Under the pieces are notes generated by a model. The model ran no database searches, had not been told where the DNA came from, and worked only from the letters and a program-made list of their open reading frames with translations. Below are positions 30,448-39,242 of a DNA stretch of 64,000 bases, in pieces. The stretch spans positions 16,459 through 80,458 of the forward strand of contig NZ_BAFT02000035.1 of NCBI RefSeq assembly GCF_000308475.2. Direction: 5' to 3'. Position 1 is the first letter of the stretch; each line of letters begins with the position of its first letter. The stretch comes from Nocardia brasiliensis NBRC 14402. GTDB lineage: Bacteria > Actinomycetota > Actinomycetes > Mycobacteriales > Mycobacteriaceae. The translations under genes were made by a program, and so were the position numbers.

Positions 30448-31503
30448 ATGCGTAGCTGGCCACAGGTACTCGGAACCCTCGCCGACGGCGGCGACCTGGC
30501 GGCGGCCGACACGGCATGGGCGATGGACGAGATCATGTCGGACAACGCCACCTCCGCTCAGATCGCGGCGTTCGGTGTCGCGATGAAGATCAAGGGCCCC
30601 ACGCCCGCCGAACTGGCCGGCCTCGCCACCGGCATGCTCGATCACGCACGACTGGTGCACATCGACGGGGACGCGGTCGACATCGTCGGCACCGGCGGGG
30701 ACCGTTCCGGGTCGGTGAACATCTCCACCATGTCCTCGATCGTGGTCGCCGCGGCCGGGGTGCCGGTGGTCAAACACGGCAACCGCGCGGCCTCGTCCAA
30801 GAGCGGGGGCGCCGACGTGCTCGAGGCGCTCGGGGTGAAGCTCGCCCTCGGGCCGGAGTCCGTCGCGCGGTGTATCCGCGAGGTCGGCATCGGTTTCTGC
30901 TTCGCGCCGGCGTTCCATCCCGCACTGCGGTTCGCGGGTGCGGCCCGCAAGGAGATCGGCATTCCCACCGTCTTCAATGTGCTCGGACCGCTGACGAACC
31001 CGGCCCAGCCGCGGGCCGGACTGATCGGCTGCGCCTTCCCCGACCTGCTGCCCGTGATCGCGGGCGTGTTCACCGAGCGCGGCGGCAGCGCGCTGGTGGT
31101 GCGCGGCAACGACGGGCTGGACGAAATCACCACCTCCGACACCACCGCCGCCTGGGTGGTCTCGGGTGGACGACGTCGCGAGACCACCATCGACCCGACC
31201 CGGCTCGGCATCCCACGGGTCGATCTCGCCGCATTGCGCGGCGGGGACGCCGAGGTCAACGCCGGGGTGGCCCGCGATGTCCTGGCCGGTAGCACCGGTC
31301 CGGTCCGCGACGCGGTCCTGGTGAATTCCGCTGCGGCCATCGTCGCCTACGACTTGTCCCAGGGCACAGTCGATTTCGACGCCGACGTGCACGACGCGCT
31401 GGCCACCGGACTGGCCCGCGCCGCCGAGGCCATCGATACCGGTAACGGGGCCGCGCTGCTCGAGCGGTGGACGAAGCTCACGGTCACCCTCGGCGACCGC
31501 TGA
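30448..31503 (+). CDS. trpD: Anthranilate phosphoribosyltransferase
   Basis: A 351-residue TrpD that transfers phosphoribosyl from PRPP to anthranilate in tryptophan synthesis. It shows [21 protein letters not shown] (PRPP and Mg loop GTGGD), [23 protein letters not shown] (KHGNR-SS-GSAD-LEALG signature) and [22 protein letters not shown]. The ATG follows GGGAGTAAGAG. It is not in a trp operon: both neighbours are unrelated, as in M. tuberculosis. A 61-bp palindromic element begins 14 bases after its stop. Confidence 0.96.
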   Translation: MRSWPQVLGTLADGGDLAAADTAWAMDEIMSDNATSAQIAAFGVAMKIKGPTPAELAGLATGMLDHARLVHIDGDAVDIVGTGGDRSGSVNISTMSSIVVAAAGVPVVKHGNRAASSKSGGADVLEALGVKLALGPESVARCIREVGIGFCFAPAFHPALRFAGAARKEIGIPTVFNVLGPLTNPAQPRAGLIGCAFPDLLPVIAGVFTERGGSALVVRGNDGLDEITTSDTTAAWVVSGGRRRETTIDPTRLGIPRVDLAALRGGDAEVNAGVARDVLAGSTGPVRDAVLVNSAAAIVAYDLSQGTVDFDADVHDALATGLARAAEAIDTGNGAALLERWTKLTVTLGDR

Positions 31504-31516
31504 CTTTTGGTCATTT

Positions 31517-31577
31517 GATCACCAGGTAATGGTGGCGGACGGCTCTCGGCCGATGCCGCCACCATTACCTGGTGATC
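31517..31577 (+). repeat. 61-bp palindromic element, copy 1
   Basis: Twenty-two bases (GATCACCAGGTAATGGTGGC then GG) pair perfectly with their complement at 31556-31577 around a 17-base loop containing GGCTCTCGGCCGATG. It is the most regular of the four copies. It starts 14 bases after the trpD stop. I call the strand with CTCTCG in the loop plus. Confidence 0.9.
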
Positions 31578-31746
31578 GCTCGCACAGGGATGCGATTTGG
31601 TAGCTGATGGACATAAATGCTGTTCAGCGGACTAAAGTGGCGAGCGGGGGCGACGTGGTGACGTCGGCGGGCACGGCAAGCCAGGCGCGCAACAGTCCCC
31701 GGCCACCAACTCGATGAATCTCACTTCGGAGAGTAAGGAGCACGGC

Positions 31747-32037
31747 ATGAAGCGCAGCTGTTCCGTACTACTGGGCGTACTGGCGACAACGGGATTCGTC
31801 GCCGTCGCGCCGACCGCATTGGCCATCCCGGGCAATCTCTACATCAACGGCACGCCGTATGCCGATCCGTCCGGTTGCATGATGGTCGGCGACGGCGCGC
31901 CGATGTCCATCGAGAACGACACCGCGGGCACGGTGACCGTGTACACCCACGCCGACTGCGACGAAGGCGGCGTCACCGCGGTGCTCGGGGCGGGTGAAAG
32001 CGGTACCTACCCCGGCAAATCCGTAGTGGTGGGCTGA
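31747..32037 (+). CDS. Small secreted protein, 96 aa
   Basis: A short exported protein of unknown function. Start ATG 31747 follows AAGGAGCACGGC. The signal peptide is MKRSCSVLLGVLATTGFVAV with a probable cleavage after TALA. The mature part (about 70 residues, beginning IPGNLYINGTPYADPSGC) holds two cysteines, Cys in PSGCMM and in ADCDEGG, which could form one disulfide, and ends with a glycine-rich beta pattern. It converges with the RAM-domain gene, 4 bases apart. Confidence 0.75.
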   Translation: MKRSCSVLLGVLATTGFVAVAPTALAIPGNLYINGTPYADPSGCMMVGDGAPMSIENDTAGTVTVYTHADCDEGGVTAVLGAGESGTYPGKSVVVG

Positions 32038-32041
32038 GGCG

Positions 32042-32317
32042 CTACTCCCCCAGCGAGAACCCGGCCTCCACATCGGCGCTCGAATACGACTTGAACGCGA
32101 TATGCGTGATGGTCCGCGCGACGCCGGGCGTCTTGTCGATCCGTCCGGTGACCACGTCGGCGATCTGCTCGTGGTCGCGCACCCGCACGATCGCGATCAA
32201 ATCCACATCGCCTGCGCACGAATACACCTCGGCGACCCCTTCGGTATCCGCCACCGCCTGCGCGGTCTCCGGAATACGCCCGTTGTCGGCGTCGATAAGC
32301 ACGATCGCGGTAATCAT
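32042..32317 (-). CDS. Stand-alone Lrp/AsnC ligand-binding (RAM) domain protein
   Basis: A 91-residue protein that is only the C-terminal effector domain of Lrp/AsnC regulators: TAIVLIDADNGRIPETAQAV, EGVAEVYSCAGDVDLIAIVRVRD, and RTITHIAFKSYSSADVEAGF. The helix-turn-helix half is absent, and ATG 32317 leaves no room for one. Such proteins bind amino acids and form dimers or decamers, sometimes assembling with full-length Lrp. It is divergent from nothing and follows the DEDD exonuclease gene on the same strand with an 86-base gap. Confidence 0.88.
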   Translation of the reverse strand: MITAIVLIDADNGRIPETAQAVADTEGVAEVYSCAGDVDLIAIVRVRDHEQIADVVTGRIDKTPGVARTITHIAFKSYSSADVEAGFSLGE

Positions 32318-32403
32318 GGGATCAGCGTAATGCGCGCCACCCCCGCCCCCACCCGGCCACGTGACCCTTCTGCCGACCCGCCCTGAAGCGACGGCCGTCC
32401 CCT

Positions 32404-34266
32404 TCACCGCTCCGTGTACTCCTGCTCCGCCGACCGACTCCGAGCCGCGACATCGGCCACCTCCGCCCACCCCAACCAGCGCCCCGCCCCATACATCGGC
32501 TCCCGATACCCCTCTGTACTACGCACGATCCGCACCCCCGCCCGCGCCAACCACCGCGCCACCAACGCCGCCTCCTCCGGCGAAGCCCCCCGCAACGGCG
32601 GCACATTGATCGAAACCCACTCCCCCGCAACGTCAGATCTCGGCTGGGCGGGGGGCATCTGGGTTTCGGGGGCGGGCGATTCGGGGGGCACTCCTCCTTC
32701 GGGGATCACGGTTTCGGCGGCGGCGACGAGGTGTTCCACCACGGGCATGGGTGGGACGCCGCGGGGAGCGGTACCTGCGGCGGCTAGGCGGCCGAAGCGG
32801 ATGACGGAGAATTCCCAGCCGCCCGCCCCGTCGGGGTGGGCGGTGACGAGTTCGGCGATGCGGGCGACGGCGGCGAGGCGCTGGGTGCGGTGCAGGGCGC
32901 GGATCACCGCGACGGTGCGGTCCCGCAGGCGCGCGGCGGCCTCGAAATGCTGGGCGCGGGAGTGGGTTTCGATGCGGTCGAGCATGGCGCGGACAGGCGC
33001 GTCGGAGCGTCCGGCGAACAGGGCGCGCACGAGCGCGGGAGCGGGCGCGTATTCCTCTGTATTAATAGGAGTCCCTGTCACGGCGGCGGGACAGCCGCCG
33101 ACGACCGCGGGCGGGCACTCGTGCGTCCCGCGCCGGGGCAGGCGGGTACTGCAGGTCCGCAGGCCGGTGAATTCGGCGATGATCAGCGCGAGGTCGGCGG
33201 CGTCCATCCGAGAGTTGAAGGGCCCCAGCGCATCTCGGTTCGGCGTGCGAACAACGGCGAACCGCGGGAAGGGTTCGTCGGTGAGCGTGAGCCACCAGGC
33301 CCGCTTGGGAAACTTGGACCGCCGGTTGTAGGGCGGGGTGTGCGCGACGAGCAGTCGCAGTTCCCGCACCCCCGCTTCGAGGGCGTGCGCGCAGACCACA
33401 TGGTCGACCCGGGTGGCGAGGGCGACCATTTCTTTCATCCGCCCCCGGGTCTCCGATCCGGTGAAGTAGTTGCGCACGCGGCGGCGCAGATTCACCGCCG
33501 TGCCGATATAGAGGACTTCGTCGGACGGCCCGCGGAACAGGTAGACGCCGGGCGCGGCGGGGAGGTCCGCGGCCAGGAAACGCTTGGCGCGCTGGCGCGG
33601 GGTGACGTCGGGCAGGTAATCGACCAACTCGGTGAGGCTGTGCACCCCTTGGTTGCCGACCCGGCCGATGAGCGCGTGCAACACATCGACGGTCGCGCGC
33701 GCGTCGTCGAGGGCGCGGTGCGTCGGTTGCGTACTCGCGCCGAGCAACTGGGCGAGCACGCTCAATCGGACCGAGGGCGCCTCGTCCCGGCCGAGCACGC
33801 GCCGCGCCAGCTTCACCGTGCACAGCACCGTCGCGGACGGCCACACGGTCTCGCACTGGGCCGCCGCGGCCCGCAGGAACGCCATGTCGAACCGCGCGTT
33901 GTGCGCGACCAGTACCGCGCCCGCGGCGAACTCCAGGAATCCGGGCAGCACGGCGTCGATCTTCGGAGCCGCGTACACCATCGCGGTGGTGATGCCGGTG
34001 ACCTGGACGATCGCGGGCGGCACCGCCCGTCCCGGGTTGACCAGGGTCGCGAACTCGCCGAGCACTTCGCCGCCGCGCACCTTGACCGCGCCGATCTCGG
34101 TGATCGCGTCGGCGCCGGGACTGGTGCCGGTGGTCTCCAGGTCGACGACCACGAAGGTGGTGTCGTAGAGGGGCGTGTCGAGGTCGTCGAAGACCAACTG
34201 CTGAGCTGCGGCCTTGCGCGGAGCGGGGACGGACACGGGCTGGAGCGTAGGCGGTGGGTCCGACAA
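32404..34266 (-). CDS. DEDD exonuclease fused to GIY-YIG (UvrC-like) nuclease
   Basis: A 620-residue two-domain nuclease matching Rv2191. The N-terminal DEDDh exonuclease (about residues 35-200), like the DNA polymerase III epsilon subunit, has [24 protein letters not shown] (motif I), [14 protein letters not shown] (motif II) and [15 protein letters not shown] (motif III). The GIY-YIG domain follows with [31 protein letters not shown], then a UvrB/UvrC-like segment with helix motif [22 protein letters not shown]. It probably acts in DNA repair or proofreading. The start is a TTG at 34266; GTG 34236 is an alternative 10 codons in. Confidence 0.9.
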   Translation of the reverse strand: MSDPPPTLQPVSVPAPRKAAAQQLVFDDLDTPLYDTTFVVVDLETTGTSPGADAITEIGAVKVRGGEVLGEFATLVNPGRAVPPAIVQVTGITTAMVYAAPKIDAVLPGFLEFAAGAVLVAHNARFDMAFLRAAAAQCETVWPSATVLCTVKLARRVLGRDEAPSVRLSVLAQLLGASTQPTHRALDDARATVDVLHALIGRVGNQGVHSLTELVDYLPDVTPRQRAKRFLAADLPAAPGVYLFRGPSDEVLYIGTAVNLRRRVRNYFTGSETRGRMKEMVALATRVDHVVCAHALEAGVRELRLLVAHTPPYNRRSKFPKRAWWLTLTDEPFPRFAVVRTPNRDALGPFNSRMDAADLALIIAEFTGLRTCSTRLPRRGTHECPPAVVGGCPAAVTGTPINTEEYAPAPALVRALFAGRSDAPVRAMLDRIETHSRAQHFEAAARLRDRTVAVIRALHRTQRLAAVARIAELVTAHPDGAGGWEFSVIRFGRLAAAGTAPRGVPPMPVVEHLVAAAETVIPEGGVPPESPAPETQMPPAQPRSDVAGEWVSINVPPLRGASPEEAALVARWLARAGVRIVRSTEGYREPMYGAGRWLGWAEVADVAARSRSAEQEYTER

Positions 34267-34855
34267 GGACGGGTCCGCGCAGCCGCCCGCTTCCGCGCAC
34301 GCGAAAGCCGCAGAGAATGTCCGAATTACTCTGTGGGGATTTCGTTTCGTTACCCATGAAACGATCTAGAAAGCCGAAAAGTGGCGTAGATCACATTGTT
34401 GCATAAAACGTATCAACAGGTCTGGCGTGTCCAACCGCCCGGGCGCGCCGTCAGCGGCGCGCTGTGACCGATCACAGCGAGAGTGCCGACCGACCAGTCT
34501 CGAAGCTGGAGATGTCCGCGATATGAACGCAACGACCTGGGGGAATGTCCAATTCGCACACACTCCACCGACCCGTGGACGCGCCGAAGCGGACCGCGGT
34601 AGCGACCCAGACGCTCGACAGAGGCAGCGCGTTGTTATCTTTTCGTGATTGCTGGGACATATCTCACATTGATTAAGCGGAAATTCACACCCGCGCACAC
34701 AATTCGCCGAAGTCCGACTTTACAAACCACCGTGATGTGTTCGTAACCTTTTCGAGACCTCACGGAGTCCGCCGCATCGAACCGGTGCGAACGACACGAA
34801 GTCCGCGGCACCAGTCAGGGTGCGGCGTCGTGGGGCAGATTGGGAGTACCGCATC
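34267..34855. other. 589-bp intergenic region before the first NlpC/P60 gene
   Basis: No ORF here looks coding. It is less GC-rich than its surroundings, with A/T-rich stretches near 34630-34690. It contains a dyad GCTGTGAccgaTCACAGC at 34461-34478, a CRP-like half-conserved site AGTGGCGTAGATCACA at 34380-34395, and the CGTAACCT/CGAGACCT motif at 34742-34760. It probably holds promoters for the nuclease gene on one side and the wall hydrolase on the other, and possibly a leader RNA. Confidence 0.5.
34742..34760 (+). promoter_or_regulatory. Shared motif before NlpC/P60 gene 1
   Basis: CGTAACCTTTTCGAGACCT lies 95 bases before the ATG at 34856. The same motif, 17 of 19 bases identical, lies before the second NlpC/P60 gene. 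It reads as two similar 6-mers (GTAACC and GAGACC) 11 bases apart, the layout of response-regulator operators such as those of MtrA. Confidence 0.5.
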
Positions 34856-35425
34856 ATGACGACCGAATCCGTCAAGCGACAGGCGCAGCGCGCCATCGCC
34901 GCCGGGGCCGTCGGCGCTGCCACCATCGGCGCTTTCCTGCTTCCGGCCGCCCCCGCATCGGCTCAGCCGGTGACCATCCCCGGCGTCGGAACCTTCGAGG
35001 TGCCGAACGAGATCCAGATTCCGCAGGGCATCCCCGGCGTCGAGCTGCCCGCGCAGCCGCTGCCCTTCGTCGCCCCGAAGAAGACCATCGGCGAAGAGGC
35101 TCTCGACGCCGCCATGACCAAGCTCGGCGCCCCGTACGTGTACGGCGCCGCGGGCCCGAACGCCTTCGACTGCTCCGGCCTCGTGAAGTGGGCCTACGCG
35201 CAGGCCGGCTTGGAGCTGCCGCGCACCAGCGGCGCCCAGCTGTCCGCCGGCAGCCCGGTCTCGATGGACGACCTGCAGCCGGGCGACCTGGTGTCGTTCT
35301 ACGGCGGCGGCCACTCCGGCCTGTACGCCGGCGACGGCAATGTCGTGCACGCGTCCACCTCCGGCACGCCCGTGCAGGTGGCGCCGATCTCCTCGATGCC
35401 GATCGCGGGAGCCCGACGCTTCTGA
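34856..35425 (+). CDS. Secreted NlpC/P60 peptidoglycan endopeptidase, RipB-like
   Basis: A 189-residue secreted hydrolase with a signal peptide (AIAAGAVGAATIGAFLLPAAPASA, cleavage near residue 36), a short linker rich in proline, and an NlpC/P60 domain. The catalytic cysteine is in FDCSGLVKWAY, the histidine in GGGHSGLYAG, and the third polar residue is the His in VVHAST. It would cleave the D-Glu to mDAP bond of the stem peptide. ATG 34856 follows TTGGGAGT. With the next gene it forms a tandem pair of hydrolases that share an upstream motif. Confidence 0.92.
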   Translation: MTTESVKRQAQRAIAAGAVGAATIGAFLLPAAPASAQPVTIPGVGTFEVPNEIQIPQGIPGVELPAQPLPFVAPKKTIGEEALDAAMTKLGAPYVYGAAGPNAFDCSGLVKWAYAQAGLELPRTSGAQLSAGSPVSMDDLQPGDLVSFYGGGHSGLYAGDGNVVHASTSGTPVQVAPISSMPIAGARRF

Positions 35426-35517
35426 GAAACCGCTGGTCGGGCCGTACGTTGCGGCCCGACCACCGGATGGCGGCCGTGATCGTTTCGTTCTCTACTGGAC
35501 ACAGACCCAGGCCGTTC

Positions 35518-35536
35518 CGTAACCTAATCGAGACCT
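35518..35536 (+). promoter_or_regulatory. Shared motif before NlpC/P60 gene 2
   Basis: CGTAACCTAATCGAGACCT lies 99 bases before the GTG at 35636, about the same distance as in the first copy (34742-34760). Only two central bases differ. Similar spacing to both starts supports a role in transcription. Confidence 0.5.
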
Positions 35537-35635
35537 TCTGGAATTACCCGAGGCACGCGGTCCGCAAACCTCCGTTTCCCGGAAGGCGTTGCGTCCGGGT
35601 TCAACCAGATCGAGAGAACAGGGGCACGGCAGCCT

Positions 35636-36715
35636 GTGGCAGCACACCGGAGACAGGGCACGCTGAGACTCGACACGAAACGTCTGGTGGGTGGCGCGTT
35701 GGCGGCCGGAGTACTGGCCACCACCACCGTCTACGGGGCGGGCCCGGTCGGCGCCGATCCGGTCGCCCTACCCGCGACCGCCGCCGACGCCGTGCAGCGG
35801 ATGGTCGACCTGTCCCGCCAGTCGGAACAGCTCAACGAGCAGGCGCTCAACGCCCAGTCCGACCTGGACACCAAGCTCGGGTTGCAGCGCGAGGCCGACG
35901 CCAAGCTGGCCGCCAGCACCGATCAGGTGAACCGGGCTCGCGACGAAGTGCGCAAGTATCAGCCGATCATCGACCGCACCGCGATCGCCGCCTATCAGGG
36001 CGCGCGCACCAACCGGTTGTTCGCCGTCCTGGTCAGTGATTCTCCGCAGCAGCTGCTCGACCAGATGTCCACGCTGGACGTGCTCGCCGCGCAGACCTCC
36101 GATCAGCTCGCGCTCTACAAGAAGGCCACCGACGCCGCCGAGGGCGCGGAAGCCGACGCCCGCCGCGCGTCCGACGAGGCCCGCGCCGCCGCCGACAAGG
36201 CCGAAACGGTGCGCGGCGAGCTGGAACGCAAACGCAGCGATCTCAGCGGCGCCATCGTCCAGGTGGTGCAGGCGTGGACCGGGTTGTCCACCAAGGACAA
36301 GTCCGCGCTCGCCGGCCCCGCCTTCCCGCCCGGCTTCGACCGAGACACCCTGCTGCAAGGTCTGGTGCCCGGCAGCGGCACCAGCGCGCTGGCCGCGAGC
36401 CTCACCCGCATCGGCGACCCGTACGTGTGGGGCGCGACCGGACCGCACCAGTTCGACTGCTCCGGCCTCGTGCAGTGGGCGTTCAAACAGGTCGGCAAGG
36501 ATGTGCCGCGCACCAGTTCGCAGCAGGCGTCCTACGGCACGCCCGTCGCGCAGAACGATTTGCAGCCCGGCGACGTCGTGTTCTTCTACAACGACATCTC
36601 CCATGTCGGCATCTACGCGGGCAACGGGCTCATGGTGCACGCCTCCACCTTCGGTGTCCCGGTCGCGGTAGCCCCCATCAGCACCACGCCGTACCACTCC
36701 GCTCGGCGATACTGA
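35636..36715 (+). CDS. Secreted NlpC/P60 endopeptidase with coiled coil, Rv2190c/RipA-like
   Basis: A 359-residue secreted protein. After a signal peptide (residues about 15-41) there is a long helical coiled-coil region (about 50-215, SRQSEQLNEQALNAQSDL to GELERKRSDLSGAI) like the N-terminal inhibitory domain of RipA, then an NlpC/P60 domain. Catalytic residues are Cys in FDCSGLVQWAF, His in DISHVGIYAG and His in MVHAST. By gene order beside pimB' and the DEDD nuclease it corresponds to Rv2190c. GTG 35636 follows AGGGGCACGGC. It would act in cell separation or wall remodelling. Confidence 0.92.
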   Translation: MAAHRRQGTLRLDTKRLVGGALAAGVLATTTVYGAGPVGADPVALPATAADAVQRMVDLSRQSEQLNEQALNAQSDLDTKLGLQREADAKLAASTDQVNRARDEVRKYQPIIDRTAIAAYQGARTNRLFAVLVSDSPQQLLDQMSTLDVLAAQTSDQLALYKKATDAAEGAEADARRASDEARAAADKAETVRGELERKRSDLSGAIVQVVQAWTGLSTKDKSALAGPAFPPGFDRDTLLQGLVPGSGTSALAASLTRIGDPYVWGATGPHQFDCSGLVQWAFKQVGKDVPRTSSQQASYGTPVAQNDLQPGDVVFFYNDISHVGIYAGNGLMVHASTFGVPVAVAPISTTPYHSARRY

Positions 36716-36789
36716 ACAACCATGAGTGGGAACGCCTCCCCGTCTCCCACTGCCGATCCCCCGAGCGCGACCCCATCCGAGGCGGTGCG

Positions 36790-36864
36790 ATGAGCAGACC
36801 CAGCACGCAACTCGTGCACGCCTCGCGCATGGTGCAGCCGAGCGCAGGCGAGGTGCGGTCATGA
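36790..36864 (+). CDS. 24-aa upstream ORF coupled to the gluzincin gene
   Basis: An ATG-started 24-codon ORF ending QPSAGEVRS, whose TGA overlaps the ATG at 36861 (ATGA). A plausible ribosome-binding site GAGGCGG precedes it. The sequence before the overlap, GGCGAGGTGCGGTCATGAGT, closely matches the one at 39239. It is a candidate for translational coupling. Confidence 0.35.
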   Translation: MSRPSTQLVHASRMVQPSAGEVRS

Positions 36865-37856
36865 GTGGCGCGCGACGGTTGCGCGCATGGTGGTCGGCGC
36901 GGCGGCGCTTCGAGTTCGTGCTCACCGTCGCGATGGTGGTGGCGCTGACCGGGTTTTGTGGCGCGCTGGTGCTGTTGCCGAACACCGCGCTGCCCAGACC
37001 GCAGAGTGCGCAACAGCACGAGGCGGTCGGTCAGGCCACCGCGACCGACCCGCGTCTGGCCGAGCTCCGGCGCAGCATCGAACCGTTCGGCGCGATCGTC
37101 GCGCATCAGGTGCCGACCGGCGACGGGCAGCAGTCCCTGGTCGTCGGCCATCCGGCGCAGCGCATCGAAATGGACGTCCTGGAACAGGCACTCGGCGCGG
37201 CGACCACCGCGGTCACCGAGGTGTGGGGTCCGGGCTGGCCACAGTCGACCGTGGTCGTCGTCGCCTCCTCCCCCTCGGAGTTCGCCGGGCTGGTGCGCGC
37301 GGGCGCCACCATGTCCGCGGAGGTCGCCGCCGCTTCGGTCGCCGACCCCTACATCCCCGGCACCCCGCCTACCGGTCAGCGCATCGTCTTCAGTCCGGAC
37401 GCGGGCCGTCGTCTCGATCCCGAGGGACTGCGCACCCTGCTCCGCCACGAACTCACCCATATCGCCACCCGCGCCGAAACCCGGGACGGTGCACCGTTGT
37501 GGCTGCTGGAGGGCTTCGCCGACTACGTCGCGCACCGCAACCAGGGCCATCCGTTCACCGACGTCGCCCCGAGCCTCACCGCCCGCGTCCGCTTGCAGGC
37601 TCTTCCGTCCGATCTTCCGGCCGCCGCCGACTTCACCGGCCCCAGAGCCGCAGCGGCATACGAGCAGGCGTGGTCCGTCTGCGCCTTCGTCGCCGACAGC
37701 TACGACCAGCCCCGCCTCGTCGAGCTCTACCGCCGCCTGGCCGCCGCCCCGCAGACCCCGGCCACCGAAGACGACATCCTCCGCGCCGTCCTGCGCACCT
37801 CTCGCTCCGACTTCGTCGCCGCCTGGCGAGCCTGGCTCCCCACCCAAGTCAATTGA
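36861..37856 (+). CDS. Membrane-anchored gluzincin-like metallopeptidase
   Basis: A 331-residue protein with one N-terminal transmembrane helix (about residues 16-38, FVLTVAMVVALTGFCGALVLLP) after a basic cytoplasmic tip, so the bulk is extracellular. Zinc-peptidase features are LLRHELTHIATRAE (HExxH) and, about 25 residues on, LLEGFADYVAHR, giving the third ligand glutamate. This is the peptidase MA-like pattern. The function is unknown; its place after two wall hydrolases and before pimB' suggests the envelope. The stop is followed at once by palindromic element copy 2. Confidence 0.85.
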   Translation: MSGARRLRAWWSARRRFEFVLTVAMVVALTGFCGALVLLPNTALPRPQSAQQHEAVGQATATDPRLAELRRSIEPFGAIVAHQVPTGDGQQSLVVGHPAQRIEMDVLEQALGAATTAVTEVWGPGWPQSTVVVVASSPSEFAGLVRAGATMSAEVAAASVADPYIPGTPPTGQRIVFSPDAGRRLDPEGLRTLLRHELTHIATRAETRDGAPLWLLEGFADYVAHRNQGHPFTDVAPSLTARVRLQALPSDLPAAADFTGPRAAAAYEQAWSVCAFVADSYDQPRLVELYRRLAAAPQTPATEDDILRAVLRTSRSDFVAAWRAWLPTQVN

Positions 37857-37862
37857 TCACGC

Positions 37863-37923
37863 GATCAGGAGGAACCGGTGGCGTTCGCCTCTCGCCCGAT
37901 GCCGCCACCATTTCCTCCTGATC
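37863..37923 (+). repeat. 61-bp palindromic element, copy 2
   Basis: Arms GATCAGGAGGAACCGGTGGC and its near-complement ending TTTCCTCCTGATC, two mismatches, around a loop with GCCTCTCGCCCGATG. It has the same length, core and loop as copy 1 but AGGAGGAA replaces ACCAGGTAAT in the outer stem on both sides. It begins 6 bases after the metallopeptidase stop. Confidence 0.88.
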
Positions 37924-37983
37924 AGCCGACCAATCGCGACGGCGCGCGCAAGCGAGTCGAATCCAACCCAGTAGGTTGTTCGC

Positions 37984-39111
37984 ATGGCCCGAACTCTGCT
38001 GGTGACCAACGATTTCCCGCCGCGGCCGGGCGGTATCCAGTCCTATCTGCATGCCCTGGCCGGTGAGCTGCCACCCGATGATCTGGTGGTCTACGCGCCG
38101 CGCTGGCGCGGGGACAGTCATCTGAAATTCGACGCCAAACAGAAATTCCAGGTGGTACGTCATCCCACCACGCTGATGTTGCCGACCCCGCTGGTGCTGC
38201 GCCGGGCCGCGCGGCTGCTGCGCAGCGAACAGTGCGACACGGTGTGGTTCGGCGCGGCCGCACCGCTGGCCTTGATGTCGCCGGTGCTGCGCCGGGCGGG
38301 CGCGGAACGGATTCTGGCCAGCACGCACGGGCACGAGGTCGGCTGGTCGATGCTTCCGGGCGCCCGCCAGGCGCTGCGCCAGATCGGCGAGCACACCGAC
38401 GTGGTCACCTACGTCAGCAAGTACACGCGGCGCCGGTTCGCGTCGGCGTTCGGCCCGAATGCCGCGCTGGAGTATCTGCCGCCGGGCGTGGACACCGATA
38501 CCTTCCGGCCCGATCCGGCCGCCCGCGCCGAATTGCGCGCCCGCTACGGCCTCGACGATCGCCCGACCATCCTGTGCCTGTCCCGCCTGGTCCCCCGCAA
38601 GGGTCAGGACATGCTGATCATGGCCATGCGCGAGATCCGTGATCGAGTGCCGGGCGCGATGCTCGTGATCGCGGGCGGCGGACCGTACGAGGAGAAGCTG
38701 CGGCACTTCGCCATCGCGCTCGGCGTCGCCGAGGACGTGGTGTTCACCGGGCGGGTGCCTTCCGGTGAACTCGCCGCCCACCACACGCTCGCGGACGTTT
38801 TCGCGATGCCGTGCCGCACCCGGGGTGCGGGCTTGGACGTGGAGGGTCTGGGCATCGTCTATCTGGAGGCCTCGGCGTCGGGGGTGCCGGTGGTCGCGGG
38901 CCGCTCCGGCGGTGCGCCGGAAACGGTGGTCGAGGGCGAAACCGGGCGGGTGGTGGACGGGCGTTCGGTGCAGCAGATCACCGATGCCCTGGTCGACATC
39001 CTGTCCGACCCCGATTCCGCCGCCCGCATGGGCGCCGCCGGCCGGGCCTTCGTCGAGGAACGCTGGCGCTGGGACAGCCACGGCGCCCGGTTGCGCCAAC
39101 TGCTGCGATGA
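37984..39111 (+). CDS. pimB: GDP-mannose-dependent alpha-mannosyltransferase PimB' (GT4)
   Basis: A 375-residue GT-B glycosyltransferase matching PimB' (Rv2188c), which adds the second mannose to phosphatidylinositol monomannoside for PIM, LM and LAM. It shows LLVTNDFPPRPGGIQSYLHAL (nucleotide/acceptor glycine loop), STHGHEVGWSMLPGARQ, YLPPGVDTDTFRPD, LSRLVPRKGQDMLI, and the GT4 EX7E motif within GLDVEGLGIVYLEASASGVP. It begins a run of closely spaced or overlapping genes that continues to 43160. Confidence 0.93.
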   Translation: MARTLLVTNDFPPRPGGIQSYLHALAGELPPDDLVVYAPRWRGDSHLKFDAKQKFQVVRHPTTLMLPTPLVLRRAARLLRSEQCDTVWFGAAAPLALMSPVLRRAGAERILASTHGHEVGWSMLPGARQALRQIGEHTDVVTYVSKYTRRRFASAFGPNAALEYLPPGVDTDTFRPDPAARAELRARYGLDDRPTILCLSRLVPRKGQDMLIMAMREIRDRVPGAMLVIAGGGPYEEKLRHFAIALGVAEDVVFTGRVPSGELAAHHTLADVFAMPCRTRGAGLDVEGLGIVYLEASASGVPVVAGRSGGAPETVVEGETGRVVDGRSVQQITDALVDILSDPDSAARMGAAGRAFVEERWRWDSHGARLRQLLR

Positions 39112-39242
39112 GCGGTGAGCCGCAGCCCTGGCGAGGTGCGCGGATGAGCGCTACTGCGGCGCGGCTGCCCGAATCGGATACGCTCACGGTTGTGAGCGAA
39201 GGAACCGCGCCGAGGGGCGCACGCGGCGAGGTGCGGGCATGA
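39108..39242 (+). CDS. 44-aa ORF bridging pimB' and the SRPBCC gene
   Basis: The ATG overlaps the pimB' stop (ATGA) and the TGA overlaps the next ATG (39239) the same way. An internal ATG at 39144 has its own GGCGAGGTGCGCGGATGAGC context, nearly the same as at the downstream start, as if the initiation region were duplicated. The peptide ends GARGEVRA. No domain is visible. It may be a coupling ORF. Confidence 0.4.
   Translation: MSGEPQPWRGARMSATAARLPESDTLTVVSEGTAPRGARGEVRA

Noticed and set aside
31347..31565. Short minus-strand ORF over the end of trpD and element 1
   Set aside because: It reads across the palindromic repeat and antisense to trpD, with no start context.
34267..34855. Possible ydaO/c-di-AMP riboswitch before the NlpC/P60 genes
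   Set aside because: Such riboswitches precede wall-hydrolase genes in some actinobacteria, but I could not recognise the conserved core in this spacer or the next one.
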